Positions 1 to 8,451 of a stretch of DNA of 64,000 nt are shown here, one piece after another. Numbering within the stretch: the stretch's first letter is position 1; each line of letters begins with the position of its first letter. The DNA is from Oryzisolibacter sp. LB2S (GTDB lineage: Bacteria > Pseudomonadota > Gammaproteobacteria > Burkholderiales > Burkholderiaceae_C): the NCBI RefSeq assembly GCF_040732315.1, contig NZ_CP160388.1, positions 434,001 through 498,000 of the forward strand, in the 5' to 3' direction. The notes beneath the pieces are model-generated. The model had not been told where the DNA came from and did not search any database. It worked only from the letters and a program-made list of their open reading frames with translations. The translations under genes and the position numbers were made by a program.

Positions 1-984
1 CGCTCGCGCGCACAGCACACGCGCGGGCGCGACGCCCAGCATATCGAGAGCCACTACGACCTGTCCGACGACTTCTACGCGCTGTGGCTCGATCCGCGGC
101 GCGTCTATTCCTGCGCCTATTTCCGCAGCGCCGACATGACGCTGGCCCAGGCCCAGGAGGCCAAGCTCGACCATATCTGCCGCAAGCTCATGCTGCGCCC
201 CGGCGAGCGCTTTCTGGACATTGGCGCGGGCTGGGGCGGCCTGCTGCTGTGGGCCGCAGAGCATTACGGCGTGGACGCCACCGGCATCACGCTGTCGCGC
301 CACCAGCATGCCCATGTGCAGCGGCTCATCGAGGAGCGCGGCCTGGGCGGTCGGGTGCGCATGCAGCTGCTCGACTACCGCGCGCTGCAGGTCGAGCGGC
401 CCTTCGACAAGATTGCCTCGGTGGGCATGTTCGAGCATGTCGGCCATGCGCAGATGGGGCAATACTTCGCAACCGTGCTCCGGTTGCTGCGCCCCGGTGG
501 CCTGTTCATGAACCATGGCATCACGGCCGGCGGGCTGGACAATGCCGCGGGCCTGGGCGCGGGCATGGGCGACTTCATAGCGCGCTACATCTTCCCCGGC
601 GGGGAGCTCATGCACGTGAGCCGCGCGCTGCAGGAGATGGCGCGTGCCGGGCTGGAGATGGTGGACACGGAAAACCTGCGCCCGCACTACGCGCGCACGC
701 TCTGGGCCTGGTCGGATGCGCTGGAGGCGCAGCTGGACGACGCGCGCCGCATCCTCGTCGAGCAGCATGGGGCCGAGCGCGGCGAGAAGGCCCTGCGCGC
801 CTACCGCCTGTATCTGGCAGGCTGTGCGCTGGCCTTCGAGCATGGCTGGATTGCGCTGCATCAGATGCTGGCCGTGCGCCCCACGGGCGATGTGGAGCAT
901 GGGCCGCTGCGGGGCGCACAGTCGGACTATGCTTTCAACCGCAGCTACATGTACAACGACGGGGCCTCGGGGCCTGCGCCCTGA
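1..984 (+). CDS. Cyclopropane-fatty-acyl-phospholipid synthase family methyltransferase (5' end outside window)
   Basis: The reading frame is open from base 1, so the N-terminus is missing; the first ATG (136) is internal. The residues before it (HYDLSDDFYALWLD, then YSCAYF) are the conserved entry to the CFA-synthase/mycolic acid methyltransferase fold. A SAM-binding glycine motif (LDIGAGWGG) follows, then the HVGHAQM and FMNHGITAGG segments. Family members transfer a methyl group from S-adenosylmethionine to unsaturated acyl chains of membrane lipids, making cyclopropane or methyl-branched chains. The C-terminal stretch ending in SYMYND is typical of the family. It ends 24 bp before a DUF1840 gene. 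The exact lipid product cannot be told from sequence. Confidence 0.85.
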   Translation, partial: RSRAQHTRGRDAQHIESHYDLSDDFYALWLDPRRVYSCAYFRSADMTLAQAQEAKLDHICRKLMLRPGERFLDIGAGWGGLLLWAAEHYGVDATGITLSRHQHAHVQRLIEERGLGGRVRMQLLDYRALQVERPFDKIASVGMFEHVGHAQMGQYFATVLRLLRPGGLFMNHGITAGGLDNAAGLGAGMGDFIARYIFPGGELMHVSRALQEMARAGLEMVDTENLRPHYARTLWAWSDALEAQLDDARRILVEQHGAERGEKALRAYRLYLAGCALAFEHGWIALHQMLAVRPTGDVEHGPLRGAQSDYAFNRSYMYNDGASGPAP

Positions 985-1008
985 CGCCTTGATTCCGGAA
1001 CCACAACC

Positions 1009-1332
1009 ATGCTCTACAAGTTCAAATCCCGCGCCACCGCCGATCTCATCATGCTCGAGCCCAACGGGCGCCAGCTGCTGGAGATCATCGGCAAGACGCC
1101 CGACGCCCACGGCATCGTGACCGCGGCGCAGATACCTGCAGCCATTGCCGCACTCGAGGCCGCCGTGCGCGCCGACGATGCCGCGCGCGGCCCGCAGGCC
1201 GACGACGACCAGGAGACGCCCGAGGACGATGCCGCGCCGCAGCACGACACCGTGAGCCTGCGCCGGCGCGCCGCGCCCTTCATCGACATGCTGCGCCGCA
1301 GCGCCGCCGAAGGCCACGACGTGGTCTGGTGA
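1009..1332 (+). CDS. DUF1840 domain protein
   Basis: 107 residues. The start (MLYKFKSRATADLIMLEPNG) and the C-terminal block (FIDMLRRSAAEGHDVVW) match the small DUF1840 family common in Betaproteobacteria. A GGAACC-type ribosome site precedes the ATG. The middle (about residues 60-85) is acidic and probably disordered. It follows the CFA-synthase-like gene on the same strand. No biochemical function is known to me for this family, and no motif here suggests one. Confidence 0.8.
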   Translation: MLYKFKSRATADLIMLEPNGRQLLEIIGKTPDAHGIVTAAQIPAAIAALEAAVRADDAARGPQADDDQETPEDDAAPQHDTVSLRRRAAPFIDMLRRSAAEGHDVVW

Positions 1333-1401
1333 CGCCTGCCGCTGCCCGCTGGCGCCGGCTGCACCGCCCAAGGTCTGCAACCGGCGCTGCATCATGAGAT
1401 G

Positions 1402-1431
1402 AAAAAAAGCCCGGTGCCTGGGCACCGGGCT
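1402..1431 (-). terminator. Rho-independent terminator of Bug copy 1
   Basis: An 11-base inverted repeat (1408-1418 / 1421-1431) is followed, in minus-strand sense, by a run of T (1402-1408). It sits about 25 bp after the stop of the Bug gene at 1455. The hairpin is repeated base for base at 5994-6022. Confidence 0.85.
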
Positions 1432-2419
1432 CGGGGCGTTGCGCCTGCGGGAGATCAGTCTGCGTAGGCGTTGGCGGCCTTGATCACGGCGCCCCACTTG
1501 TCGATCTCGGACTGCACGAACTTCTTGTGTTCGGCCGGCAGTACGCGCTTGTCGGCCACGACGACGGCGCCCAGGCCTTCCTGCTTCTTGATGAAATCGG
1601 GGTCCTTGACGGCCACCTGCAGGGCCTCGTTGATGCGCGTGAGCACCGCTACGGGCGTCCCCTTGGGCGCGTACAGGCCATGCCAGACCGAGACGCTGAA
1701 GTCCTTGAGGCCGCTCTCCTGCAGCGTCGGCAGATCCTTGAGCGCGGGCATGGTCAGGCGCTGGGCGGTGGTGACGGCAAAGGCCTTGACCTTCTTGCCC
1801 TCGATCTGCGACGTGGTGTTGGTCGTCTGGTCGCACATCAGGTCGATCTGGCCGCCGATCAGGTCGGTGATGGCCGGCGCAGCGCCCTTGTAGGCCACGG
1901 GCGTCATGTGCGACTGCAGCGCGCTCTGGAACATCAGGCCGCACAGATGGCCGGCCGAGCCCAGGCCCGAATGGCCCAGGTTGACCTTCTCCTTGTTCTG
2001 GGAGATCCAGGCCGACAGCTCCTTGAAGTTCTTCGCCTCCAGGGTCGGGCGCGAGATGATGGTCATGGGCACATCGTTGACGATGCCCAGGTACTCGAAG
2101 TCGTTCAGCACGTTGAACGACAGCTTGCGGTACAGCGAGGGGATGGTGGCCATGCCGATGTGCGTCAGCAGCAGGGTGTAGCCATCGGGCTGGGCGCGCG
2201 CGACCTTGGCCACGCCGATGGTGCTGCCGGCGCCGGCGGCGTTGTCGATGACGACGGTGGCGCCGCCCAGGGGCTTGCGCAGGGCCTCGGCCAGGTCACG
2301 TGCCACGCGGTCGGTGGGGCCACCGGCCGAGAACGGCACGACGATGGTGACGGACTTGCCTGCGGCCGGGAAGGTCTGGGCCGATGCGCAGAACGCGGCC
2401 AGGATGGCGGCGGTGGCCA
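1403..2419. repeat. Direct repeat, copy 1 (about 1,017 bp): Bug gene body plus terminator
   Basis: This stretch matches 5994-7010 at a constant offset of 4,591 bp. Wherever compared the bases agree, and shadow reading frames on both strands give the same translations in both copies. Identity starts at the A-run of the terminator. It ends inside the signal-peptide codons, where copy 1 continues with sequence unlike copy 2. Same orientation as copy 2. Confidence 0.92.
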
Positions 2420-2444
2420 AGGAAATGTTGAAAGCAATTTTCAT
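1455..2444 (-). CDS. Bug-family (TctC-like) periplasmic solute receptor, copy 1
   Basis: 329 residues. N-terminal signal peptide ending near CASAQ, then the Bug hallmarks VTIVVPFSAGGPTDRVARDLAE and NAAGAGSTIGVAKVARAQPDGYT (read as separate segments). Bug proteins bind small organic acids in the periplasm and deliver them to tripartite tricarboxylate transporters or signal their presence; no TctAB-type membrane partner lies in the window. The start at 2444 (MKIAFNIS) gives the same length as copy 2; an upstream in-frame start is possible. From residue about 9 it is identical to the protein at 6046-7035, but its first residues and upstream DNA differ. It lies 62 bp downstream of the esterase gene and is probably co-transcribed with it. 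Ligand unknown. Confidence 0.88.
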   Translation of the reverse strand: MKIAFNISLATAAILAAFCASAQTFPAAGKSVTIVVPFSAGGPTDRVARDLAEALRKPLGGATVVIDNAAGAGSTIGVAKVARAQPDGYTLLLTHIGMATIPSLYRKLSFNVLNDFEYLGIVNDVPMTIISRPTLEAKNFKELSAWISQNKEKVNLGHSGLGSAGHLCGLMFQSALQSHMTPVAYKGAAPAITDLIGGQIDLMCDQTTNTTSQIEGKKVKAFAVTTAQRLTMPALKDLPTLQESGLKDFSVSVWHGLYAPKGTPVAVLTRINEALQVAVKDPDFIKKQEGLGAVVVADKRVLPAEHKKFVQSEIDKWGAVIKAANAYAD

Positions 2445-2506
2445 GAGACTAGCTGAGGAAGTTGTGCAGGAGAGGCGGGGCGACAGCTTGGTTGAAGGCG
2501 TTGAAC

Positions 2507-3877
2507 TCATTCCGGTCGTTGGCGTGCGGCCACGCGTGTTTCCAATGCTGCAGGTGTGTAGGATGGACTGAAGCTGCAGCCAGCGCCGAACTGCGCCTCG
2601 AACTCGATACAGGCGGATGCAATCTCAGCCGGAGTTGGTTTGGTGCCGGTTGCAACCCAGTGCAATAACGCCTTCATAAGCGTTGGATAGGTGGGGTCGC
2701 TGATGTAGCTGTGCGTGCCCTCGTTGGTGAACGTTTGTACCAATCGCCCTGCGCTGCCGCCTCGCTGCATCAACGAGCGAAAGTATGCGTCCAGTTCTAC
2801 GAATGCGGTCGGATCGCTGATCCATTTGACCGTGAGCACGGGCACGGGAATCTTGCCGGTTGGATCCATGTCGTCGGCGAGCTTGCGATAGGCCGTGGGG
2901 TCGGCTCGGTAGCGCAGCACGCCTGCATTGAGTGCGACATCATCAGACGAACCCGTGTAGATGGCCCCTTCATTGCCAAATGGACTGACGCCACCGGTGC
3001 GCTTGCTGGATATGTCCTGAAAGTGCAGCGTTCCCCAGTTCAGATGCGACAGGATTTGACTTTCCGGAATCCGTATCACGTTCACCAGTGTTTGCACTTT
3101 TGCCTGCTGCTCTGCCGTACGTTGTGATGCAGGTTTATTGAGCGCTAGGCATTCGTTGGCACGGCTGGCGATATCTGCCTGTTTCATGCTTGTGCCTGCG
3201 GGCAAGCCCAGGTTGAGAGCGTACTGAGGCTCGCTGGGGCGTGGGTGGTTCCCGCATAGGTATTGATACACAACGCGCAGGTCGGTCCGGAAATCGTATG
3301 AGCGCGTACCGCCACCGAGCACGCCACTGGACAGTAGCACGCCGTCATACGGCTGCTCGCCTACTGTTTCCTGGGTGAAGGTTTCCGCAGCCTTGACGGC
3401 CACAGCCGCGCCCCACGATTGGCCATGCAAGATGGTGCGCTCGGGCTTGCCCACATGCGAGCGGAAGATTCCGCGTAGGCGCTCGGTATCCTCAGCCGCC
3501 GCACGGGCCTCAACCCCTCCCTGGCGGAACGTGGATCCGGCCCAGGCGTAACCTGCCTTGACCATGATGGCCCAGCGCGTCAGATCCTCTTCGGCTCGTT
3601 CGATGGTAGGCGCACTCAACGAAGGGCCTCCATGTGCATGCAGAACCAGAGTGCCGTTCCAGTTGGCTGGCTTGGCAATCAGGTAGTACGCGCCCTTAGA
3701 GTCAACTCCCGACAGGCATGAGGCCGTGGCTGGAACTGCAGTGGGGCAGGTCGTGGCTTGAGGTGCCTTTTCAATGGAGCTGGCTGGTCCGCTGAGCGTC
3801 ACTGAGCCGCCACCACAGCCGGCAACGCCCGAAAGAACGAGAAGAGTGGCGCCGCCGAGGCGCAATGAACGATGCAT
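2507..3877 (-). CDS. Alpha/beta hydrolase lipoprotein (esterase-like)
   Basis: 456 residues. The signal peptide carries a lipobox (VAGC, lipid-modified Cys21), so the enzyme is probably anchored to a membrane on its periplasmic or outer face. HAHGGPS (about residue 80) looks like the oxyanion-hole region, GQSWG (Ser154) is the nucleophile elbow, and NEGTHS near residue 400 could carry the catalytic histidine. Substrate unknown. It is divergent from the LysR gene at 3998 and upstream of Bug copy 1, so LysR may control this hydrolase/receptor pair. Codon use is visibly more AT-rich than in flanking genes, suggesting separate ancestry. Confidence 0.78.
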   Translation of the reverse strand: MHRSLRLGGATLLVLSGVAGCGGGSVTLSGPASSIEKAPQATTCPTAVPATASCLSGVDSKGAYYLIAKPANWNGTLVLHAHGGPSLSAPTIERAEEDLTRWAIMVKAGYAWAGSTFRQGGVEARAAAEDTERLRGIFRSHVGKPERTILHGQSWGAAVAVKAAETFTQETVGEQPYDGVLLSSGVLGGGTRSYDFRTDLRVVYQYLCGNHPRPSEPQYALNLGLPAGTSMKQADIASRANECLALNKPASQRTAEQQAKVQTLVNVIRIPESQILSHLNWGTLHFQDISSKRTGGVSPFGNEGAIYTGSSDDVALNAGVLRYRADPTAYRKLADDMDPTGKIPVPVLTVKWISDPTAFVELDAYFRSLMQRGGSAGRLVQTFTNEGTHSYISDPTYPTLMKALLHWVATGTKPTPAEIASACIEFEAQFGAGCSFSPSYTPAALETRVAARQRPE

Positions 3878-3997
3878 GGATGTCTCCTTGGGTGGGGGTG
3901 TTGTGCTAGGGCTGTTGTTAGCGCCTGCTGGTGATTCTGGGAGGACTTGTTTAATATTTCAAAGATTTTTAATGTATGAGTTGAATACGTTGTTCAT
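3878..3997. promoter_or_regulatory. Divergent AT-rich promoter region, esterase / lysR
   Basis: 120 bp between divergent starts, with a strongly AT-rich patch at about 3948-3995 in otherwise GC-rich DNA. LysR regulators usually act on such shared regions. T-N11-A matches occur, but AT-rich sequence produces them by chance, so no operator is assigned. Confidence 0.45.
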
Positions 3998-4915
3998 ATG
4001 GAATTGCGCCATCTTCGCTATTTCCTTGCCGTGGCAGAGGCAGGGCACATAACCCGGGCCGCCGAGCACCTGGGAATACAGCAGCCTCCGCTGTCACATC
4101 AGATTCGCGCGCTGGAAGCAGAGCTGGGCACAGAACTTTTTGTTCGACATGCCAAGGGTGTGGACCTCACGCATGCGGGTTGTCAGCTGCGTGCCGAAGC
4201 CATGCGACTGATGAATGATTTCGAGTCCATGACCGGTCGCATGCAGGCATTCGTGCGTGGTGAGCATGGGCGCATCGAAGTGGGCTTCACGAGTTCGGCG
4301 GCGGCCCATGCGTTCACTCCCGAGGTGCTGCGTTTATGTCGTCGGCGCTACCCCGGCATCGCACTGAACGTGCGTGAAAACAATGCCGCAGAAATCACCG
4401 AGGCGCTGGCCGGAGGCCAACTGCATTGCGGTTTTTTGCGCTTGCCTGTGTCACAGCCAGAAGGAGTGGTCTTTGAGCCTCTGCTTGACGAAGACGCGGT
4501 GCTGGCAATTCCCAAGGACCACAGGTTGGCGCGAGCGCGCTCGCGGCCGGTTGCTCTCAAAGAACTGCACGGTGAGCGCTTGGTGCTGGTCCGTCGGCCC
4601 GGCGCGCCGGGGCTCTACGCCAACCTGCTGGCTCTTTGTGCGCAACACGCAGTGCATGTGGAACTTGCCGCCGAGGTGGAGCGGATGATGACCAATGTGA
4701 ACCTGGTGGCTGCTGGCGTGGGGCTGTCTATCGTACCGGAGTCCGTGCGCGGGATGCATCCACATGCCGTTGTGTATCGCGTGTTTGAGCCCTCGGTGCG
4801 CTTAAGCGCACCGCTTACCCTTGCGTATCGGCGGAACGATTGCGCGGGCCCGATAGGCGGGTTTGTCGCCTTGGCGCGTGAGCTTGCGCAGCGACACGTT
4901 CAGAGGGCGTGTTGA
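3998..4915 (+). CDS. LysR-family transcriptional regulator
   Basis: 305 residues. The N-terminal winged helix-turn-helix (FLAVAEAGHITRAAEHLGIQ, then PPLSHQIRALEAELGTELF) is textbook LysR; residues from about 90 form the effector-binding domain. LysR proteins bind DNA as tetramers and respond to small metabolites. It is divergent from the esterase gene and 26 bp upstream of a Bug receptor on its own strand, so it probably regulates one or both. Lower GC than the window average, like its neighbours from 2420 to 5990. Confidence 0.93.
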   Translation: MELRHLRYFLAVAEAGHITRAAEHLGIQQPPLSHQIRALEAELGTELFVRHAKGVDLTHAGCQLRAEAMRLMNDFESMTGRMQAFVRGEHGRIEVGFTSSAAAHAFTPEVLRLCRRRYPGIALNVRENNAAEITEALAGGQLHCGFLRLPVSQPEGVVFEPLLDEDAVLAIPKDHRLARARSRPVALKELHGERLVLVRRPGAPGLYANLLALCAQHAVHVELAAEVERMMTNVNLVAAGVGLSIVPESVRGMHPHAVVYRVFEPSVRLSAPLTLAYRRNDCAGPIGGFVALARELAQRHVQRAC

Positions 4916-4941
4916 AACTCAGCATGTAAACGGACCACGCA

Positions 4942-5883
4942 ATGCTGTCGCGTCGTGGCTTGCTTCGGGCCATCTGCCTTTCTGTCTATTGGTCATCGGA
5001 GGTTGTGCCGCGTGCAGTGGCGCAGCAGGCCTGGCCTTGTCAGGCCGTCAGGCTGCTGGTGGCTTACCCGCCCGGTGGTGTGAGCGACATGATGGCCCGG
5101 GTACTGGCGGAACAATTGTCTGCCACATGGGGGGTGCAAGTTCGTGTGGAGAACAGGCCCGGAGCCAGTGGCACCCTTGCCTTGCGTTCGCTGTTACGCA
5201 GTGCGCCCGATGGGCACACCCTGGCTTTTGCCGCGGTGACTGCTGTGGCATTGCTGGACGAGGCTTGGAACGATACGCCGCGGCTGAGCGTCGTACCCGT
5301 GGCTGGAGTGATGCGCACGCCTATGTTGCTGGTAGGCACACCAGCGCTGAAGGCAAGCACCTTTGCGGAGATGTTGGTCGAGGCACGACAGGTCCCCGGA
5401 GGTCTGCGCTGGGCAACGACAGGGACGGGGACGACGGGTCACTCGGTGTTGCAACGCATTGCCAGTGCCACGGGAATACGATTCGTTCATGTGCCTTACA
5501 AAGGGGGAGGGCAACAGATTACGGATGCGCTGGGCGGGCACTTTGAACTCTTGTCTACGAACGTGGCGTCGCGCCAGCTTGAAGCGCTGCACAGGAGAAA
5601 ACTCAGGGCGCTGGCTGTGGGTGCTCCGCAGCGTTTGCCCGTGTTGCCGCAGGTGCCAACGTTTGCGGAGCTGGGATACGCACAGGCAAATCTGGACTCC
5701 TTGTTCGGCCTGTTTGCTCCACCACATACACCCGAGTCTTTGGTCGAACGCGTACATGACGGCGTGGCGCACGCATTGAGAGAGCCATCCATCCGCGAGA
5801 AGCTGCTCGCCGCCAACAATCAACCTTTCGATGGTTCCGTCGTAGATTTCTCACGTGAGGTGTTGCAGAAGGCTGAGCGCTAG
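4942..5883 (+). CDS. Bug-family solute receptor
   Basis: 313 residues. A twin-arginine-like N-terminus (MLSRRGLLRA) begins a signal peptide with likely cleavage after AVAQ. Bug features follow: VRLLVAYPPGGVSDMMARVL, NRPGASGTLA, APDGHTLAF and later VPYKGGGQQITDALGG. It is clearly different from the duplicated Bug genes on either side. Located 26 bp after lysR, so probably co-transcribed. The ribosome site is weak (GGA about 12 bases upstream), suggesting translational coupling to lysR. Ligand unknown. Confidence 0.85.
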   Translation: MLSRRGLLRAICLSVYWSSEVVPRAVAQQAWPCQAVRLLVAYPPGGVSDMMARVLAEQLSATWGVQVRVENRPGASGTLALRSLLRSAPDGHTLAFAAVTAVALLDEAWNDTPRLSVVPVAGVMRTPMLLVGTPALKASTFAEMLVEARQVPGGLRWATTGTGTTGHSVLQRIASATGIRFVHVPYKGGGQQITDALGGHFELLSTNVASRQLEALHRRKLRALAVGAPQRLPVLPQVPTFAELGYAQANLDSLFGLFAPPHTPESLVERVHDGVAHALREPSIREKLLAANNQPFDGSVVDFSREVLQKAER

Positions 5884-5993
5884 GCCACTTGCCGTTTGAG
5901 CTGTATGCATTCTCCTGTGCACGGTGAGGAAGGCACCATTTGCAGGCGCGTTGGCGTGCCGTCGGCCCGCAGGATTACCCGCAATCGGCGCAC

Positions 5994-6022
5994 AAAAAAG
6001 CCCGGTGCCTGGGCACCGGGCT
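5994..6022 (-). terminator. Rho-independent terminator of Bug copy 2
   Basis: Same hairpin as at 1402-1431: stem arms 5999-6009 / 6012-6022 with an A-run on the plus strand (5994-5999) giving U's in the minus transcript. It also faces the end of the Bug gene at 5883. Confidence 0.85.
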
Positions 6023-7010
6023 CGGGGCGTTGCGCCTGCGGGAGATCAGTCTGCGTAGGCGTTGGCGGCCTTGATCACGGCGCCCCACTTGTCGATCTCG
6101 GACTGCACGAACTTCTTGTGTTCGGCCGGCAGTACGCGCTTGTCGGCCACGACGACGGCGCCCAGGCCTTCCTGCTTCTTGATGAAATCGGGGTCCTTGA
6201 CGGCCACCTGCAGGGCCTCGTTGATGCGCGTGAGCACCGCTACGGGCGTCCCCTTGGGCGCGTACAGGCCATGCCAGACCGAGACGCTGAAGTCCTTGAG
6301 GCCGCTCTCCTGCAGCGTCGGCAGATCCTTGAGCGCGGGCATGGTCAGGCGCTGGGCGGTGGTGACGGCAAAGGCCTTGACCTTCTTGCCCTCGATCTGC
6401 GACGTGGTGTTGGTCGTCTGGTCGCACATCAGGTCGATCTGGCCGCCGATCAGGTCGGTGATGGCCGGCGCAGCGCCCTTGTAGGCCACGGGCGTCATGT
6501 GCGACTGCAGCGCGCTCTGGAACATCAGGCCGCACAGATGGCCGGCCGAGCCCAGGCCCGAATGGCCCAGGTTGACCTTCTCCTTGTTCTGGGAGATCCA
6601 GGCCGACAGCTCCTTGAAGTTCTTCGCCTCCAGGGTCGGGCGCGAGATGATGGTCATGGGCACATCGTTGACGATGCCCAGGTACTCGAAGTCGTTCAGC
6701 ACGTTGAACGACAGCTTGCGGTACAGCGAGGGGATGGTGGCCATGCCGATGTGCGTCAGCAGCAGGGTGTAGCCATCGGGCTGGGCGCGCGCGACCTTGG
6801 CCACGCCGATGGTGCTGCCGGCGCCGGCGGCGTTGTCGATGACGACGGTGGCGCCGCCCAGGGGCTTGCGCAGGGCCTCGGCCAGGTCACGTGCCACGCG
6901 GTCGGTGGGGCCACCGGCCGAGAACGGCACGACGATGGTGACGGACTTGCCTGCGGCCGGGAAGGTCTGGGCCGATGCGCAGAACGCGGCCAGGATGGCG
7001 GCGGTGGCCA
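5994..7010. repeat. Direct repeat, copy 2 (about 1,017 bp): Bug gene body plus terminator
   Basis: Matches 1403-2419 at constant offset 4,591. The left edge is the terminator A-run; the right edge is within the signal-peptide codons of the Bug gene. The two copies bracket 3,574 bp containing the esterase, lysR and bug genes. Confidence 0.92.
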
Positions 7011-7035
7011 GTGTGAGCTTGAAGGGGTGGTTCAT
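6046..7035 (-). CDS. Bug-family solute receptor, copy 2 (probably ancestral position)
   Basis: 329 residues, starting MNHPFKLTLATAAIL with an AGGAGC-type ribosome site (upstream plus-strand text gctcctttg). Mature protein identical to copy 1 at 1455-2444. It lies 81 bp downstream of the CoA-ligase gene of the ABC-transporter operon on the same strand and so plausibly belongs to that acid-uptake unit. A strong terminator follows. The native-looking upstream context suggests this is the resident gene and that the esterase/lysR block was inserted beside it; that is inference. Confidence 0.9.
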   Translation of the reverse strand: MNHPFKLTLATAAILAAFCASAQTFPAAGKSVTIVVPFSAGGPTDRVARDLAEALRKPLGGATVVIDNAAGAGSTIGVAKVARAQPDGYTLLLTHIGMATIPSLYRKLSFNVLNDFEYLGIVNDVPMTIISRPTLEAKNFKELSAWISQNKEKVNLGHSGLGSAGHLCGLMFQSALQSHMTPVAYKGAAPAITDLIGGQIDLMCDQTTNTTSQIEGKKVKAFAVTTAQRLTMPALKDLPTLQESGLKDFSVSVWHGLYAPKGTPVAVLTRINEALQVAVKDPDFIKKQEGLGAVVVADKRVLPAEHKKFVQSEIDKWGAVIKAANAYAD

Positions 7036-7116
7036 GATGCTCCTTTGATTGAAACGCGCAATGATAGGGCGCGAATTGCGTGGCGCCAGCCCCTCGGTGC
7101 CGGTGTCGGTGCTGTG

Positions 7117-8370
7117 TCAGCGATAGCTGCGTGCGTCCTCGATCACCTTGCCGTCGTTGGGCAGGCTGCCCGGGGGCAGCATCTGCACCTCGCCGCGCAG
7201 CTTGGTGACCTCGCGCAGCGCATCCTGCAGCAGATCGGCCAGGCCGGGCGCGGTCTCCTGGGTCTCGACCTGCAACACCATCTGGTCATTGGCCATCTCG
7301 CCGCTGACCACCAGGCGGGCCTTGGTGATCTGCGGGAAGCGCTTGACGACCTGCGCCACCTGACCCGGGTGCACGAACATGCCGCGCACCTTGGTGGTCT
7401 GGTCGGCGCGCCCCAGCCAGCCCTTGATGCGGGTGTTGGTGCGCCCCGTGGGGCAGGCGCCGGGCAGCACGGCCGAGAGGTCGCCGGTGCCGAAGCGGAT
7501 CAGCGGGTAGTCGGGGTTGAGCGTGGTGACCACCAGTTCGCCGACCTCGCCCTCGGGCACGGGGTCGCCCGTGCCGGGGCGCACGATCTCCACGATCACG
7601 CCCTCGTCGAGCACCAGTCCCTCGCGTGCGCTGGTCTCGTAGGCGATCAGGCCCAGGTCGGCCGTGCCATAGCACTGGTAGCCGGCGACGCCCTGCTGGG
7701 CGAACCAGTCGCGCAGCGAGGGCGGGAAGGCCTCGGCCGAGAGCAGGGCCTTGGTCAGGCTGGGGAGCTCGACGCCCATCTCGGCGGCCTTCTCGAGAAT
7801 GATCTTCAGAAAGCTCGGCGTGCCGATGTAGCCCGCGGGCCGGAGGTCGGCCATGGCCTGCACCTGCTGCTCGGTCTGGCCCGTGCCGCCCGGAAACACC
7901 GTGCAGCCGAGCGCGTGGGCGCCGCTTTCCATCATCGAGCCCGCGGGCACGAAGTGGTAGGAGAAGCAGTTGTGCGCGAGCTCGCCCGCGCGAAAACCCG
8001 CGGCGTACAGCGCGCGCGCCATGCGCCAGTAGTCGGAGCGCGCGCCCTCGGGCTCGTAGATCGGACCGGGGCTGGCGAACACGCGCGGCATGGCGGCGCC
8101 GAAGCCCGTGGTCGCAAAGCCGCCGAAGGCGTTGTCCGCGCGCTGGGCCTGCTGGCGCTCGTGCAGTTCGTACTTGCGTGTCACGGGCAGCTGGGCCAGC
8201 GCCGCGCGGCTGGTGACGGCCCGGGCATCGACGCCGGCCAGGATGCTCGCGAATGCGCTGCTGGACTTTTGCGCGTGCGCAATCTGCTGCGGCAGGGCAG
8301 CCATCAGCGCGGCTTCGCGCTCCTCGGGACTGCGGGTTTCCAGCGCGTCGTAAAACGGATTCATGGCCAT
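7117..8370 (-). CDS. Phenylacetate-CoA ligase-like AMP-forming enzyme (PaaK family)
   Basis: 417 residues from the ATG at 8370, chosen because AGGAA lies 4 bases upstream; 8364 is an alternative. Features include a CYGTADLG substrate-pocket segment, LVVTTLNPDYPLIRFGTGDLS, and a C-terminal domain with GRADQTTKVRGMFVHPGQV. These are typical of PaaK-like ligases that activate an aromatic or related acid to its CoA thioester using ATP. It is the last enzyme gene of the operon starting at 15554, downstream of livF-like, with a dispersed repeat (8398-8448) between them. Precise substrate unknown. Confidence 0.87.
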   Translation of the reverse strand: MAMNPFYDALETRSPEEREAALMAALPQQIAHAQKSSSAFASILAGVDARAVTSRAALAQLPVTRKYELHERQQAQRADNAFGGFATTGFGAAMPRVFASPGPIYEPEGARSDYWRMARALYAAGFRAGELAHNCFSYHFVPAGSMMESGAHALGCTVFPGGTGQTEQQVQAMADLRPAGYIGTPSFLKIILEKAAEMGVELPSLTKALLSAEAFPPSLRDWFAQQGVAGYQCYGTADLGLIAYETSAREGLVLDEGVIVEIVRPGTGDPVPEGEVGELVVTTLNPDYPLIRFGTGDLSAVLPGACPTGRTNTRIKGWLGRADQTTKVRGMFVHPGQVAQVVKRFPQITKARLVVSGEMANDQMVLQVETQETAPGLADLLQDALREVTKLRGEVQMLPPGSLPNDGKVIEDARSYR

Positions 8371-8397
8371 GCTTTCCTGTGCGGGTGGACTATGGGT

Positions 8398-8448
8398 AAA
8401 AATGGCCGCCAACGCTTGCCAGTAAAGCGCGAGCAGCTATGAAAATTG
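8398..8448 (+). repeat. Dispersed palindromic repeat, copy a
   Basis: Carries the family pattern TGGCC-N4-ACGCTT, short loop, AAAGCGC, then GCAGCTAT and a short A-rich tail. Fills the gap between the livF-like stop and the PaaK-like start. Confidence 0.72.
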
Positions 8449-8451
8449 CGG

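Noticed and set aside
3945-3997. Specific LysR T-N11-A operator
   Set aside because: Several matches exist, but AT-rich sequence gives them by chance; none stands out.
5896-8442. 848-residue open frame on the plus strand
   Set aside because: It runs antisense across Bug copy 2 and the PaaK-like ligase, both with strong family motifs; GC-rich DNA leaves antisense frames open. Composition (His, Gly, Val, Ala rich) is typical of such shadows.
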